A stretch of 13,022 nt of DNA from positions 1 through 13,022 of the forward strand of contig JAITNO010000169.1 in NCBI GenBank assembly GCA_031290405.1, given 5' to 3'. Both the position numbers and the translations under genes were made by a program. Below are positions 6,820-13,022 of this stretch, piece after piece (the stretch's first letter is position 1; every line of letters starts with the position of its first letter). This stretch comes from Spirochaetaceae bacterium. GTDB lineage: Bacteria; Spirochaetota; Spirochaetia; Treponematales; Breznakiellaceae. The notes below the pieces were generated by a model that saw only the letters and a program-made list of their open reading frames with translations, had not been told where the DNA came from and searched no databases.

Positions 6820-7302
6820 GAACGACTCATTCGCGGCGTCGAACGCTCCGTTCGCGCCGTAGAACGATTCATTCGCGTCCCCGAACAACGTATTCGGGCC
6901 CCCGAACAACGTATTCGGGCCCCCGAACGACTTATTCGGGCCCCCGAACGACTTATTCGGGCCCCCGAACGGTTCATTCGGGCCCCCGAACGGTTCATTC
7001 GGGCCCCCGAACGGTTTGTTCGGGCACCAGAACGGTTTGTTCGGGCACCAGAACGGTTTGTTCGGGCACCAGAGCGGTTTGTTCGGGCACCAGAGCGGTT
7101 TGTTCTGGGGCCCGAACGGTTCATTCGGGCACCAGAACGGTTCATTTTGGCTCCAGAACGGCTCGTTCCGTTATCAGAACGGTTTGCTCCGTTATCAGAA
7201 TGATTCATTCCGTCCTTAGAATGAGTCGTTCTGTCATCAAAATGAGTCGTTCCGTTATCAGAATGAGTCGTTCTTTCATCAGAATGATTCATTCTGTTGT
7301 CA
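6820..7302. repeat. 21-bp tandem array 1, 23 units with a dyad-symmetric core
   Basis: There are 23 full units of exactly 21 bp starting at 6820, 6841, 6862 and so on, plus a degraded unit at 7303. Each has a 13-bp core GAAYGRNTYRTTC (for example GAACGGTTTGTTC, GAATGATTCATTC) followed by 8 bp that vary in blocks (GGGCCCCC-type, GGGCACCA-type, CGTTATCA-type). Neighbouring units are often identical, so the array grew by local duplication. There are no unique spacers, so it is not CRISPR. On the minus strand it reads as heptapeptides such as FGGPNKS and FWCPNKP. It ends 25 nt before the W-G-I-P start codon. Confidence 0.95.
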
Positions 7303-7352
7303 GGGTAGCTTGTTCTGCGGTAAGATGCAAGTCCCCTCGCCCGCGTTCCCTT

Positions 7353-7394
7353 TGAAGGGGACTGAGGATTGCCTGAAGGGGACTGAGGATTGTG
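7353..7394. repeat. Two-unit 21-bp duplication
   Basis: TGAAGGGGACTGAGGATTG occurs at 7353 and 7374, exactly 21 nt apart, the same period as the large arrays but unrelated in sequence. An inverted GTCCCCT lies just before (about 7331). The rest of 7303-7458 shows no gene that I can support. Confidence 0.85.
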
Positions 7395-7458
7395 CGCGGG
7401 GGAGCCCAAGCCCCTCGCGCGCCGACGCGGAGAGCTTTTCTTTGTTCCGTGTCTGGGG

Positions 7459-7582
7459 CGTCCCAAAGCTGGGGAACGCCGCGTGCGGACATAAGGCCCA
7501 TCGCTGGGGGCGCAGCGCCGTAGGCCACTGCAAAAGACGCCGTAGGGCGCTGCAAAAGACGCCGTAGGGTGCTGCAAAAAAA
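7459..7582 (-). repeat. Interspersed repeat of the polA-insert family, copy B (opposite orientation)
   Basis: This is the reverse complement of the family found at 5811-5901 and inside polA. On the + strand it reads PKLGNAACGHKA then GRSAVGHCK, matching the peptide encoded in polA. At one end GACGCCGTAGGGCGCTGCAAAA is present as 22-nt tandem units (at 7536 and 7558, with a related unit before them), a feature seen in one to two copies in A and C. It lies between array 1 and the polA stop codon, with runs of T or A that could help terminate polA transcription. Confidence 0.8.
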
Positions 7583-7597
7583 GCGCGCGGCTCCCCT

Positions 7598-10564
7598 CTA
7601 GTGGAAGTCGCCCCAGCGTTTGCCGCACTCGACGTTCACGCGGAGGGGAACGGTGAGCTTTACGGCATTCTCCATGACGGCGCGGACGAGTTTTACGGTC
7701 TCTTCGGCGCTTTCTTCGGGGCATTCAAGGATGAGCTCGTCGTGTACCTGGAGGAGGAGATGGTTTTTTTTGTTGCGGCCTGCGGCGCTTTTTTTGTTGC
7801 GGCCTACGGCGCTAAGCCCTGCGCAATCCGCCTTGAGTCCGTGGGCTGCATTTCCCAGCTTTGGGCCGCCGGGCTGGCGGGGGCCCTCTCCCTCCTCCCC
7901 TTCGAGGGCCTTGTCCAGGTCGATCATCGCTTTCTTTACGATGTCGGCGGCGCTGCCCTGGATGGGGGTGTTGACGGCGACGCGGCAGGCGGCGGCTTTT
8001 TCCATCTTGTTGGCTGAGTTGATGGTGGGGATGGCGCGGCGGCGGCCGAAGATGGTGGCGGCGTAGCCGGTCTTTTCGGCGCTGGCGATGAGGCTGTCGA
8101 TGTGGCGTTTGACGCCGGCATAGGTCTCGAAATAGGTCTTGATGAAGTCTGCGGCGGCGGTGCGCCCGATTTTGAGCCGGCCCGAAAGGCGGAAGGGGCT
8201 CATGCCGTACATGACGCCGAAGTTGATGATTTTTGCCATGCGGCGCTGCATGGGGTCGACGCGCGCTTCGTCTATGCCGAAGATGAGGGCGGCGGTGCGC
8301 GTGTGGACGTCGGAGCCGCTCTGGAAGGCGGCGATGAGGTTTTCGTCGCCGGACAGATGGGCCAGGACGACGAGCTCGATCTGGCTGTAATCGGCGGAGA
8401 CGAGGAGTTTGCCGGGGCCGGCGACGAAGGCTTCGCGGATGCGTCTGCCTGCTTCTTCGCGTATGGGGATGTTCTGTAAATTGGGGTCGCGGCTGGACAA
8501 GCGGCCGGTGGTGGTGCCGGTCTGGACGAAGCTGGTGTGGAGGCGGCCGTCGGCGCCTGCCATGCAGGCTAAGCTGTCGACGTAGGTGGATTTGAGTTTG
8601 GCCAGCGCGCGGTGGCGCAGGATGAGCTCGGGGACGCGGTCGTCGCGGGCGAGCTCTTCGAGGACGGCGACGTTGGTGGACCAGCCGGTCTTGATCTTCT
8701 TCGTGGGCTTGAGCTTGCGCTCGACGAAGAGGACTTCCTGCATCTGCTTGGGCGAGCCGAGGTTGAACTCATGTCCGACGACGCGCCATGTTTCCGCCTG
8801 TATTGCGTCCAGCTCCACGCCAAGCTCGACGCCGTATGTTTTGAGTCGGCCTCCTTCTATTTGTATGCCGACGCCTTCCATCTCGGCTAAGATGGGGAGC
8901 AGGGGCATCTCGATGTCGTTAAAGAGTGAGGCGGCGCCTGCCTGGACGAGGAGCGGCTCGAAGTGGAGCTTTAATCGCAGGCAGAGGTCGGCGTCTTCCG
9001 CCGAATAGCGGCAGGCGGTCTCGACGGGGACGCAGGCGAAGGAGCCGCCGCGGGGCACGACGTCATGGTAGGAGAGGGCGGCGTATTTAAGGAAGGAGGC
9101 GGCGAGCGAATCGAGGGAATAGCCGACGCGCTCGCTGTCCAGCAGCCACGCGGCGACCATGGTGTCCCAGACGCGCGCCTTCCAGCGGGGCAGGCCCCAG
9201 GCCCGCGAGACTTCGTAGTCGTACTTTGCGTTGTGGGCGACGACGGTGATGCGGGGGTCGGCGAGGAGGGCAGCCAAGAGGGGCCTGACGACGGCCGAGG
9301 GCAGGCTTGACTTTTTATCCTCGTCCTCGCCTGTGCTCCGGGCGTAGACCAGCGGCACGTAGAAAGCCTCCTTAGGCTTGAGCGCAAGAGAGATGCCGAC
9401 GGGGGTGGCGTGCCAGGCGTCCAGAGAGTCCGTCTCGAAGTCAAGCGAAAACCAGCCTTGCTCGGCCGCCTTCTGGAAAAACGCCTTCAGCTCGGCTTCA
9501 TCGCTGATGACGCGGTAGACGCCCTGTCCCAAAAGGCTCTCTTCGGCGACCGGGGGGATGCCGATGTGTGCGCGCTCTCTTTCGACGGGGGGGCCTTCCC
9601 CCGCCTCCGCCTCAGCCGCAGGCGGCGCAGGAGCCGCGGGCGCGTCTTTCCCCCCGTCAATCAGCTTCGCAATGCTCGGCATCTCTTCGCGGAAGAGCGC
9701 CTCCGCGGCGGCGGCTCGGTTAAGCTTTTCGAGAGAAAACGCGTCGGCGGAGCCGATCTTAAGCGGCACATCGCGGACAAGCGCAATCAAATCGCGGGAA
9801 AGGTATGCCGTCTCGCGGCTCTGCGCCAGCTTTTTCCCCACGGAGCCCTCTATGGCGGCAATGTTCCGGTAGATTTCGTCCAGAGAGCCGTAACGCTGCA
9901 TCAGCTTGAGCGCCGTCTTGTCGCCAATGCCCTTTACCCCCGGCACATTGTCCGAAGCGTCGCCGCACAGCGAGAGAAAATCGAGCATCTTTTCAGGCGG
10001 AACGCCCCACTGCGCCTTCACCTCGTCGGGCCCGATGCGCTCATAGTTCGCCAGCGGGGAGCGGAAGGCCGGAAGCCCCCCCTCCCCCGCCGCCTTGTTC
10101 TTCGCCGGCCGGAGCTCATAGACGCCGCCGCCGACAAGCTGGAGCAAGTCCTTGTCCGACGAAATGATGTAGCATTCCCGCCCCTCCGCCTTGCACGCCG
10201 ACGCAAGCGTCGCAATAATGTCGTCAGCCTCGTAGCCCTCCACGCGGAGCGCCGCCATGCCCAGCGCTTCCAAAAAAGCCTCAATCTTGGGAACCTGACT
10301 GTGGAGATCCTGCGGCGCCTTCTGTCGCGTCGCCTTGTATGCGGGATACCGTTGCTTACGGAACGTAGGCCCGCGCGAATCGAAGACCGCCGCAACCAAG
10401 CGCGGCTCTCCGCCCTCCTCAAGCAGCGCGGCGACAAGACGGCAAAACCCAAACAGCGCCGAAATGTTTTCGCCGGCGCCGTTCTTCAGCGGACGCGCCA
10501 TAAACGCAAAGTACGAGCGGTAAATCGTCGCGTAGGAATCAATCAAATAGAGGGGATCTTTCAT
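7598..10564 (-). CDS. polA: DNA polymerase I
   Basis: A 988-residue repair and Okazaki-fragment polymerase. Residues 1-300 are the 5' nuclease (LIDSYATIYRSYFAF, YEADDIIATL, SSDKDLLQLV, GDASDNVPGVKGIGDKTA). The 3'-5' exonuclease looks intact: D375 and E377 in DFETDS, D449 in NAKYDYE, Y520 and D524 in YSAED. Polymerase motif A has D725 (SADYSQIEL), motif B has R774, K778, F782 and Y786 (KIINFGVMYG), and motif C is QVHDEL at 939-944. F782 is the position whose Phe or Tyr sets dideoxynucleotide selectivity. An Ala/Pro-rich linker lies near 305-330. The oddity is an insert at 895-934, before motif C, made of interspersed-repeat DNA; E. coli PolI has only a few residues there. No Shine-Dalgarno is visible, and promoter boxes abut the ATG. 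Confidence 0.97.
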   Translation of the reverse strand: MKDPLYLIDSYATIYRSYFAFMARPLKNGAGENISALFGFCRLVAALLEEGGEPRLVAAVFDSRGPTFRKQRYPAYKATRQKAPQDLHSQVPKIEAFLEALGMAALRVEGYEADDIIATLASACKAEGRECYIISSDKDLLQLVGGGVYELRPAKNKAAGEGGLPAFRSPLANYERIGPDEVKAQWGVPPEKMLDFLSLCGDASDNVPGVKGIGDKTALKLMQRYGSLDEIYRNIAAIEGSVGKKLAQSRETAYLSRDLIALVRDVPLKIGSADAFSLEKLNRAAAAEALFREEMPSIAKLIDGGKDAPAAPAPPAAEAEAGEGPPVERERAHIGIPPVAEESLLGQGVYRVISDEAELKAFFQKAAEQGWFSLDFETDSLDAWHATPVGISLALKPKEAFYVPLVYARSTGEDEDKKSSLPSAVVRPLLAALLADPRITVVAHNAKYDYEVSRAWGLPRWKARVWDTMVAAWLLDSERVGYSLDSLAASFLKYAALSYHDVVPRGGSFACVPVETACRYSAEDADLCLRLKLHFEPLLVQAGAASLFNDIEMPLLPILAEMEGVGIQIEGGRLKTYGVELGVELDAIQAETWRVVGHEFNLGSPKQMQEVLFVERKLKPTKKIKTGWSTNVAVLEELARDDRVPELILRHRALAKLKSTYVDSLACMAGADGRLHTSFVQTGTTTGRLSSRDPNLQNIPIREEAGRRIREAFVAGPGKLLVSADYSQIELVVLAHLSGDENLIAAFQSGSDVHTRTAALIFGIDEARVDPMQRRMAKIINFGVMYGMSPFRLSGRLKIGRTAAADFIKTYFETYAGVKRHIDSLIASAEKTGYAATIFGRRRAIPTINSANKMEKAAACRVAVNTPIQGSAADIVKKAMIDLDKALEGEEGEGPRQPGGPKLGNAAHGLKADCAGLSAVGRNKKSAAGRNKKNHLLLQVHDELILECPEESAEETVKLVRAVMENAVKLTVPLRVNVECGKRWGDFH
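7763..7882 (+). repeat. Interspersed repeat copy C, in frame inside polA
   Basis: The DNA from TTGTTGCGGCCTGCGGCG through GGCCTACGGCGCTAAGC to CCCAGCTTTGGGCC aligns with copies A and B. In polA, on the minus strand, it encodes about 40 residues (GGPKLGNAAHGLKADCAG, LSAVGRNKKSAAGRNKK) between the helix ending IDLDKALEGE and the motif C strand. The frame is kept and no stop is introduced. Confidence 0.85.
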
Positions 10565-10570
10565 CAGACG

Positions 10571-10599
10571 AGTCTACCCGAACGCGGCGCGCGACGCAA
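10571..10599 (-). promoter_or_regulatory. Candidate polA promoter, leaderless geometry
   Basis: On the minus strand TTGCGT, 17 nt, TAGACT, then 6 nt and the ATG at 10564. With a normal -10 position, +1 is the A of the start codon. No purine-rich ribosome-binding site lies in the CGTCTG gap. The boxes are imperfect matches to the sigma-70 consensus. Confidence 0.4.
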
Positions 10600-10663
10600 C
10601 CTGGTGCGGGCCGCTCATACGGAGAAAAGCGATGGGCGATGGGGGAAGGCGACAAGTCGCAGG

Positions 10664-11344
10664 CTACGGCTCTTCGACGCCGAGCAGTTCAACGTCGAAG
10701 ACCAGCACCGAATTCGGCGGGATATCTTCGCCCGCGCCCTCTTCGCCGTACGCCAAAGGGGGCGGAATAAACAATTTGGCGCGCCCGCCGACGTTCATAA
10801 GCGCGACGCCCTCGGCAAAACCGGGAATAACCTGCGAAAGGGGAATCTCCGCCCCCGCCTCCTCGTCGGCATTGCGGTCAAAGACGGTGCCGTCAATCAG
10901 AGAGCCCGTGTACTTAACCCTCGCCACCATGTTCCGCGCCGCCCGCGCGCCGTTCCCCTGCTCGACAAGCTCGTAGTGCAAGCCGCTCTCCGTAACCCGC
11001 ACGCCCGACCGCAGCGCATTCTCCGCAAGAAAAGCGGCGCTCTTCTCAAGGTTCGCCTTCCGCAACCCCTCCTGAGCGCTTTGAAGCGCGCCCCTCACAA
11101 TCAGCGCGGCGGCCTCATCCGTCATGCCCGCGTCCTCAGATTCAATCGTGCGGCGCATCGCTTCGGCAAGGACGGCATAGTCCAGCTTCAAGTCGGACTT
11201 CTTAAAATCCCTCCCCAGCAGAACGCCCACGGCATAGCTCAGATCTTCTTTGGACGCCTCGCCGCCCGTTGCCGCGTCTTCCGCACGGCAAACCATAAGA
11301 ACGACAAGCGACAAGGCCGCCCATACAATCAATTTCTTACTCAT
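10664..11344 (-). CDS. FKBP-type peptidyl-prolyl cis-trans isomerase, secreted (FkpA/Mip type)
   Basis: A 226-residue protein that speeds cis-trans isomerisation of X-Pro bonds in the envelope. A hydrophobic signal segment (MSKKLIVWAALSLVVLMVC) has Cys19 but not a standard lipobox, so periplasmic location is likelier than lipoprotein. Residues about 30-120 are the helical dimerisation domain typical of FkpA and Mip (SYAVGVLLGRDFKK, then AFLAENALRSGV). The FKBP fold covers about 125-223, with VKYTGSLIDGTVFD, VIPGFAEGVALMNVGG, FIPPPLAYGEEGAG and VLVFDVELLGV carrying the usual pocket residues (Tyr, Phe-Asp, Val-Ile, Tyr). The start is the first Met before the signal peptide; upstream in-frame extension is antisense to the reductase. 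It lies 99 nt before polA on the same strand and is divergent from the reductase. There is no clear Shine-Dalgarno. Confidence 0.93.
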   Translation of the reverse strand: MSKKLIVWAALSLVVLMVCRAEDAATGGEASKEDLSYAVGVLLGRDFKKSDLKLDYAVLAEAMRRTIESEDAGMTDEAAALIVRGALQSAQEGLRKANLEKSAAFLAENALRSGVRVTESGLHYELVEQGNGARAARNMVARVKYTGSLIDGTVFDRNADEEAGAEIPLSQVIPGFAEGVALMNVGGRAKLFIPPPLAYGEEGAGEDIPPNSVLVFDVELLGVEEP

Positions 11345-11350
11345 ACGCCC

Positions 11351-11379
11351 ATTATCGGCGCCCCGCCGCCATTCCGCAA
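11351..11379 (-). promoter_or_regulatory. Candidate promoter of the FKBP gene, leaderless geometry
   Basis: On the minus strand TTGCGG, 17 nt, GATAAT, then GGGCGT and the ATG at 11344. The six-nt gap puts +1 on the A of the start codon. GATAAT differs from TATAAT at one base. Confidence 0.45.
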
Positions 11380-11406
11380 GACATAGAATCGGACCGGCAA
11401 AGACCA

Positions 11407-11435
11407 TTGACGCCGTCATGCGGACGCCATACCAT
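11407..11435 (+). promoter_or_regulatory. Candidate promoter of the reductase gene, leaderless geometry
   Basis: TTGACG (11407-11412), 17 nt, TACCAT (11430-11435), then ATCCC and the ATG at 11441, so transcription would begin at or within a base of the start codon. No Shine-Dalgarno is visible in this interval. The 28 bp between this -35 box and that of the FKBP gene could hold a shared regulator site. Confidence 0.45.
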
Positions 11436-11440
11436 ATCCC

Positions 11441-12595
11441 ATGGAGCATCGAAGCATAGGCACAGGCGGAATAGCCGCCAGCGTCATCGGTTTGGGGACC
11501 GAGCATCTGGACGGCAAGAGCGCGAGGGAGGTTGACGCGGTGGTGTCCGCCGCCCTGGATGGGGGGATCAACCTGCTGGACGTCTTCATGCCCGGACAGG
11601 AAGTCCGGCGCAACATCGGCCGGGCCCTCAGGGGCAAGCGCGACCAGACCCTCATCCAGGGGCACATCGGGTCGGTCGAAGTCGCCGGGCAGTATGCCGT
11701 CAGCCGCGACATTGACCTTTGCACGGCATATTTTGAGAGCCTCCTCCGCGCCCTTGGCGTCGACCGCATCGACATTGGGATGCTTTTCTTCATGGACAAG
11801 GAGTCCAGCCGTCGGAAGGTCGTCGACGGGCCCATCCTCCCCTACGTGCGGCGCCTCAAGGAACAGGGCGTCATTCGGGCCGTCGGCGCGAGCGCGCACA
11901 ATCCGGCCGCGGCGCGCCGTCTTGTCGAGGAAGGCCTCATCGACCTGCTCATGTTCAGCGTGAATCCGGCGTTTGACATGGCCCCCGCGGGCGTGGACGC
12001 GGTGAAGGCCCTGGACCAGGGCCTCAATTGGGAAAAGAGCGCCGGCAATGAGCGCGCGGCCCTCTATCGACTCTGCGAGGCGTCCAACGTTCCCATTGTT
12101 TCGATGAAGACCCTTGGCGCGGGGAAGCTGCTGGACGGAAGACTCAGCCCTTTCGCCGCCCCCCTCTCCGTCTCGCAGTGCATTCACTATGCGCTCACCC
12201 GTCCGGCCGTCGCAAGCGCCCTCGTCGGCTGTTCCAGCGTGGAAGAAGTCGGCGCGGCGCTTGCCTACCTCGAAGCCAGCCCCGAAGAGCGCGATTTCAG
12301 CGGCATCCTGGAGCGCGAGAGGAGCTCCTTTGCCCACAGTTGCGTCTACTGCAACCACTGCCGCCCCTGCCCGGCGGGCATCGACATCGCCGCGGTGAAC
12401 AGGGCCCTGGACGCGGCCCTCCTGGACGGACAGAACGCCGGAGCCCGCGTCCTCCGCCGCTACAGGAGCCTGGACAAGACGGCCGCCAGTTGCACCGCGT
12501 GCGGAGTCTGCGAGGCCCGGTGTCCTTTTTCGGTGCCGATTGTCGAGCGTATGGCCGAGGCGCGGCGTCTTTTCGACGACCAAGCGGATGTGTAA
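11441..12595 (+). CDS. Aldo/keto reductase-like protein with C-terminal 4Fe-4S domain
   Basis: A 384-residue cytoplasmic protein. Residues 1-290 form an aldo/keto reductase TIM barrel (MEHRSIGTGG start, VIGLGTEHLDG, GVIRAVGASAHNP, MKTLGAGKL, HYALTRPAVASALVG). The tail has two cysteine sets, C301-C304-C307-C310 (followed by Pro) and C351-C354-C357-C361 (followed by Pro), for two [4Fe-4S] clusters. This matches the ferredoxin-tailed subfamily common in clostridia and other anaerobes. Of the usual Asp-Tyr-Lys-His tetrad only D47 is seen: no Tyr follows in DVFMPGQEV, the Lys position reads Q73 (LIQGHIGS) and the His position reads F116 (MLFFMD). From memory this is typical of the subfamily, so it may move electrons rather than act as a standard carbonyl reductase; the substrate is unknown. 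The 21-bp arrays begin at the base after its stop. Confidence 0.88.
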   Translation: MEHRSIGTGGIAASVIGLGTEHLDGKSAREVDAVVSAALDGGINLLDVFMPGQEVRRNIGRALRGKRDQTLIQGHIGSVEVAGQYAVSRDIDLCTAYFESLLRALGVDRIDIGMLFFMDKESSRRKVVDGPILPYVRRLKEQGVIRAVGASAHNPAAARRLVEEGLIDLLMFSVNPAFDMAPAGVDAVKALDQGLNWEKSAGNERAALYRLCEASNVPIVSMKTLGAGKLLDGRLSPFAAPLSVSQCIHYALTRPAVASALVGCSSVEEVGAALAYLEASPEERDFSGILERERSSFAHSCVYCNHCRPCPAGIDIAAVNRALDAALLDGQNAGARVLRRYRSLDKTAASCTACGVCEARCPFSVPIVERMAEARRLFDDQADV

Positions 12596-12805
12596 GCCGC
12601 CGCCGCCAGTTTTAAGGCCGCCGCCGCCAGTTTGAACGCCGCCGCCGCCAGTTTGAACGCCGCCGCCGCCAGTTTGAACGCCGATGCCGCCAGTTTGAAC
12701 GCCGCCGCCGACGGTTTGAACGCCGCCGCCGCCAGTTTGAACGCCGCCGCCGCCAGTTTGAACGCCAATGCCGACAGTTTGAACGCCGCCGCCGACAGTC
12801 TGAAC
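12596..12805. repeat. 21-bp tandem array 2, 10 units
   Basis: Ten units of exactly 21 bp, consensus (GCC)4 then AGTTTGAAC, begin directly after the reductase stop codon, with small variants (GAT, AAT, GAC or TTTTAAG). In the reductase frame they read as the heptapeptide AAAASLN. They are followed by a 15-nt linker (12806-12820) that keeps the frame into array 3. No hairpin terminator is visible after the reductase. Confidence 0.95.
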
Positions 12806-12820
12806 GCGCGCTCTCAATAC

Positions 12821-13022
12821 TTCCGCGTCGACACTGAAACCTTCCGTGTCGACTTAGACAAGTTCCGTGTCGACACTGAAACCTTCCGTGTCGACATTGA
12901 AACCTTCCGTGTCGACTTAGACAAGTTCCGTGTCGACTTAGACAAGTTCCGTGTCGACTTAGACAAGTTCCGTGTCGACTTAGACAAGTTCCGTGTCGAC
13001 TTAGACAAGTTCCGTGTCGACT
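12821..13022. repeat. 21-bp tandem array 3, at least 9 units, cut by the window end
   Basis: Units of exactly 21 bp start TTCCGTGTCGAC and end either TTAGACAAG or ACTGAAACC/ATTGAAACC. The mixture is irregular at first, then a homogeneous run of TTAGACAAG units from 12905 to the edge. Some units contain the perfect palindrome GTGTCGACAC. On the + strand it reads FRVDLDK or FRVDTET heptads, on the minus strand NLSKSTR. There are no stops to base 13022. Confidence 0.95.

Noticed and set aside
7016..7219. 67-codon plus-strand ORF of FGHQNGL heptads
   Set aside because: It is the same artefact within array 1, with no ribosome-binding site.
6820..7302. CRISPR or guide-RNA-type array
   Set aside because: Units are contiguous 21-bp copies without unique spacers; variation is in blocks of neighbouring identical units, as in tandem duplication. 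No cas-like gene is near.
6820..7302. LexA (SOS) operators because of GAAC...GTTC cores
   Set aside because: The Gram-positive LexA box has a 4-nt gap (GAAC-N4-GTTC) and is not found in dozens of tandem copies; here the gap is 5 nt and many units deviate.
9410..11386. 658-codon plus-strand frame opposite polA and the FKBP gene
   Set aside because: It is Arg-rich with no domain pattern and wholly antisense to two clear genes, a shadow of high-GC coding DNA.
10664..12817. 717-codon minus-strand frame covering the FKBP gene, the antisense of the reductase and array 2
   Set aside because: Only the last 226 codons look like protein (signal peptide plus FKBP). The upstream part is the antisense of a well-conserved reductase and arises from GC-rich codon bias.
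12814..13008. 64-codon minus-strand ORF of NLSKSTR heptads
   Set aside because: It is pure array 3 read in reverse. Any frame of a 21-bp repeat lacking stops stays open, so openness alone is not evidence of a gene.

Overview
The window is GC-rich bacterial DNA, dense with genes on both strands, and shows no tRNA, rRNA, CRISPR or transposase. The lineage is best guessed as a spirochaete of the Treponema/termite-gut type. The pointers are an RND pump followed by a small P-II-like transporter-associated protein, an SPOR protein with an Ala/Pro-rich spacer, an uncharacterised W-G-I-P helical/beta protein of a kind I associate with Treponema and Bacteroidetes, and an aldo/keto reductase of the ferredoxin-domain subfamily common in anaerobes. 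This is inference from protein families, not a search result.

Layout: (1) 1-2193, + strand: the C-terminal part of an RND efflux pump, a possible 14-codon ORF and a P-II-like gene, closed by an 18-bp hairpin belonging to an interspersed repeat. (2) 2379-2906, +: an ORF6N-domain protein of lower GC than its surroundings, probably acquired. (3) 2931-5758, -: a two-gene envelope operon, a 167-aa secreted protein and an SPOR/RlpA-like protein, with stop and start overlapping. (4) 5759-6078: two interspersed repeats. (5) 6079-6795, -: the uncharacterised W-G-I-P protein. A 23-unit, 21-bp tandem array (6820-7302) sits immediately upstream of it. (6) 7303-7597: a 21-bp duplication and a second copy of an interspersed repeat. 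(7) 7598-10564, -: DNA polymerase I, carrying a third copy of that repeat as an in-frame 40-residue insert just before motif C. (8) 10664-11344, -: a secreted FKBP-type prolyl isomerase. (9) 11441-12595, +: an Fe-S aldo/keto reductase-like protein that lacks most of the catalytic tetrad. (10) 12596-13022: two further, unrelated 21-bp arrays placed end to end and running off the window.

The most unusual theme is repetition. At least four stretches unrelated in sequence share an exact 21-bp period, which is two helical turns or seven codons. The longest abuts the translation start of an uncharacterised gene and is built on a dyad-symmetric core with partly compensating flank changes. A separate repeat family has entered polA in frame, reminiscent of Rickettsia palindromic elements. 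Three genes (polA, the FKBP and the reductase) have promoter-like boxes placed so that transcription would start at the A of ATG or one base from it. They lack a clear Shine-Dalgarno, which suggests leaderless mRNAs beside conventionally led neighbours.
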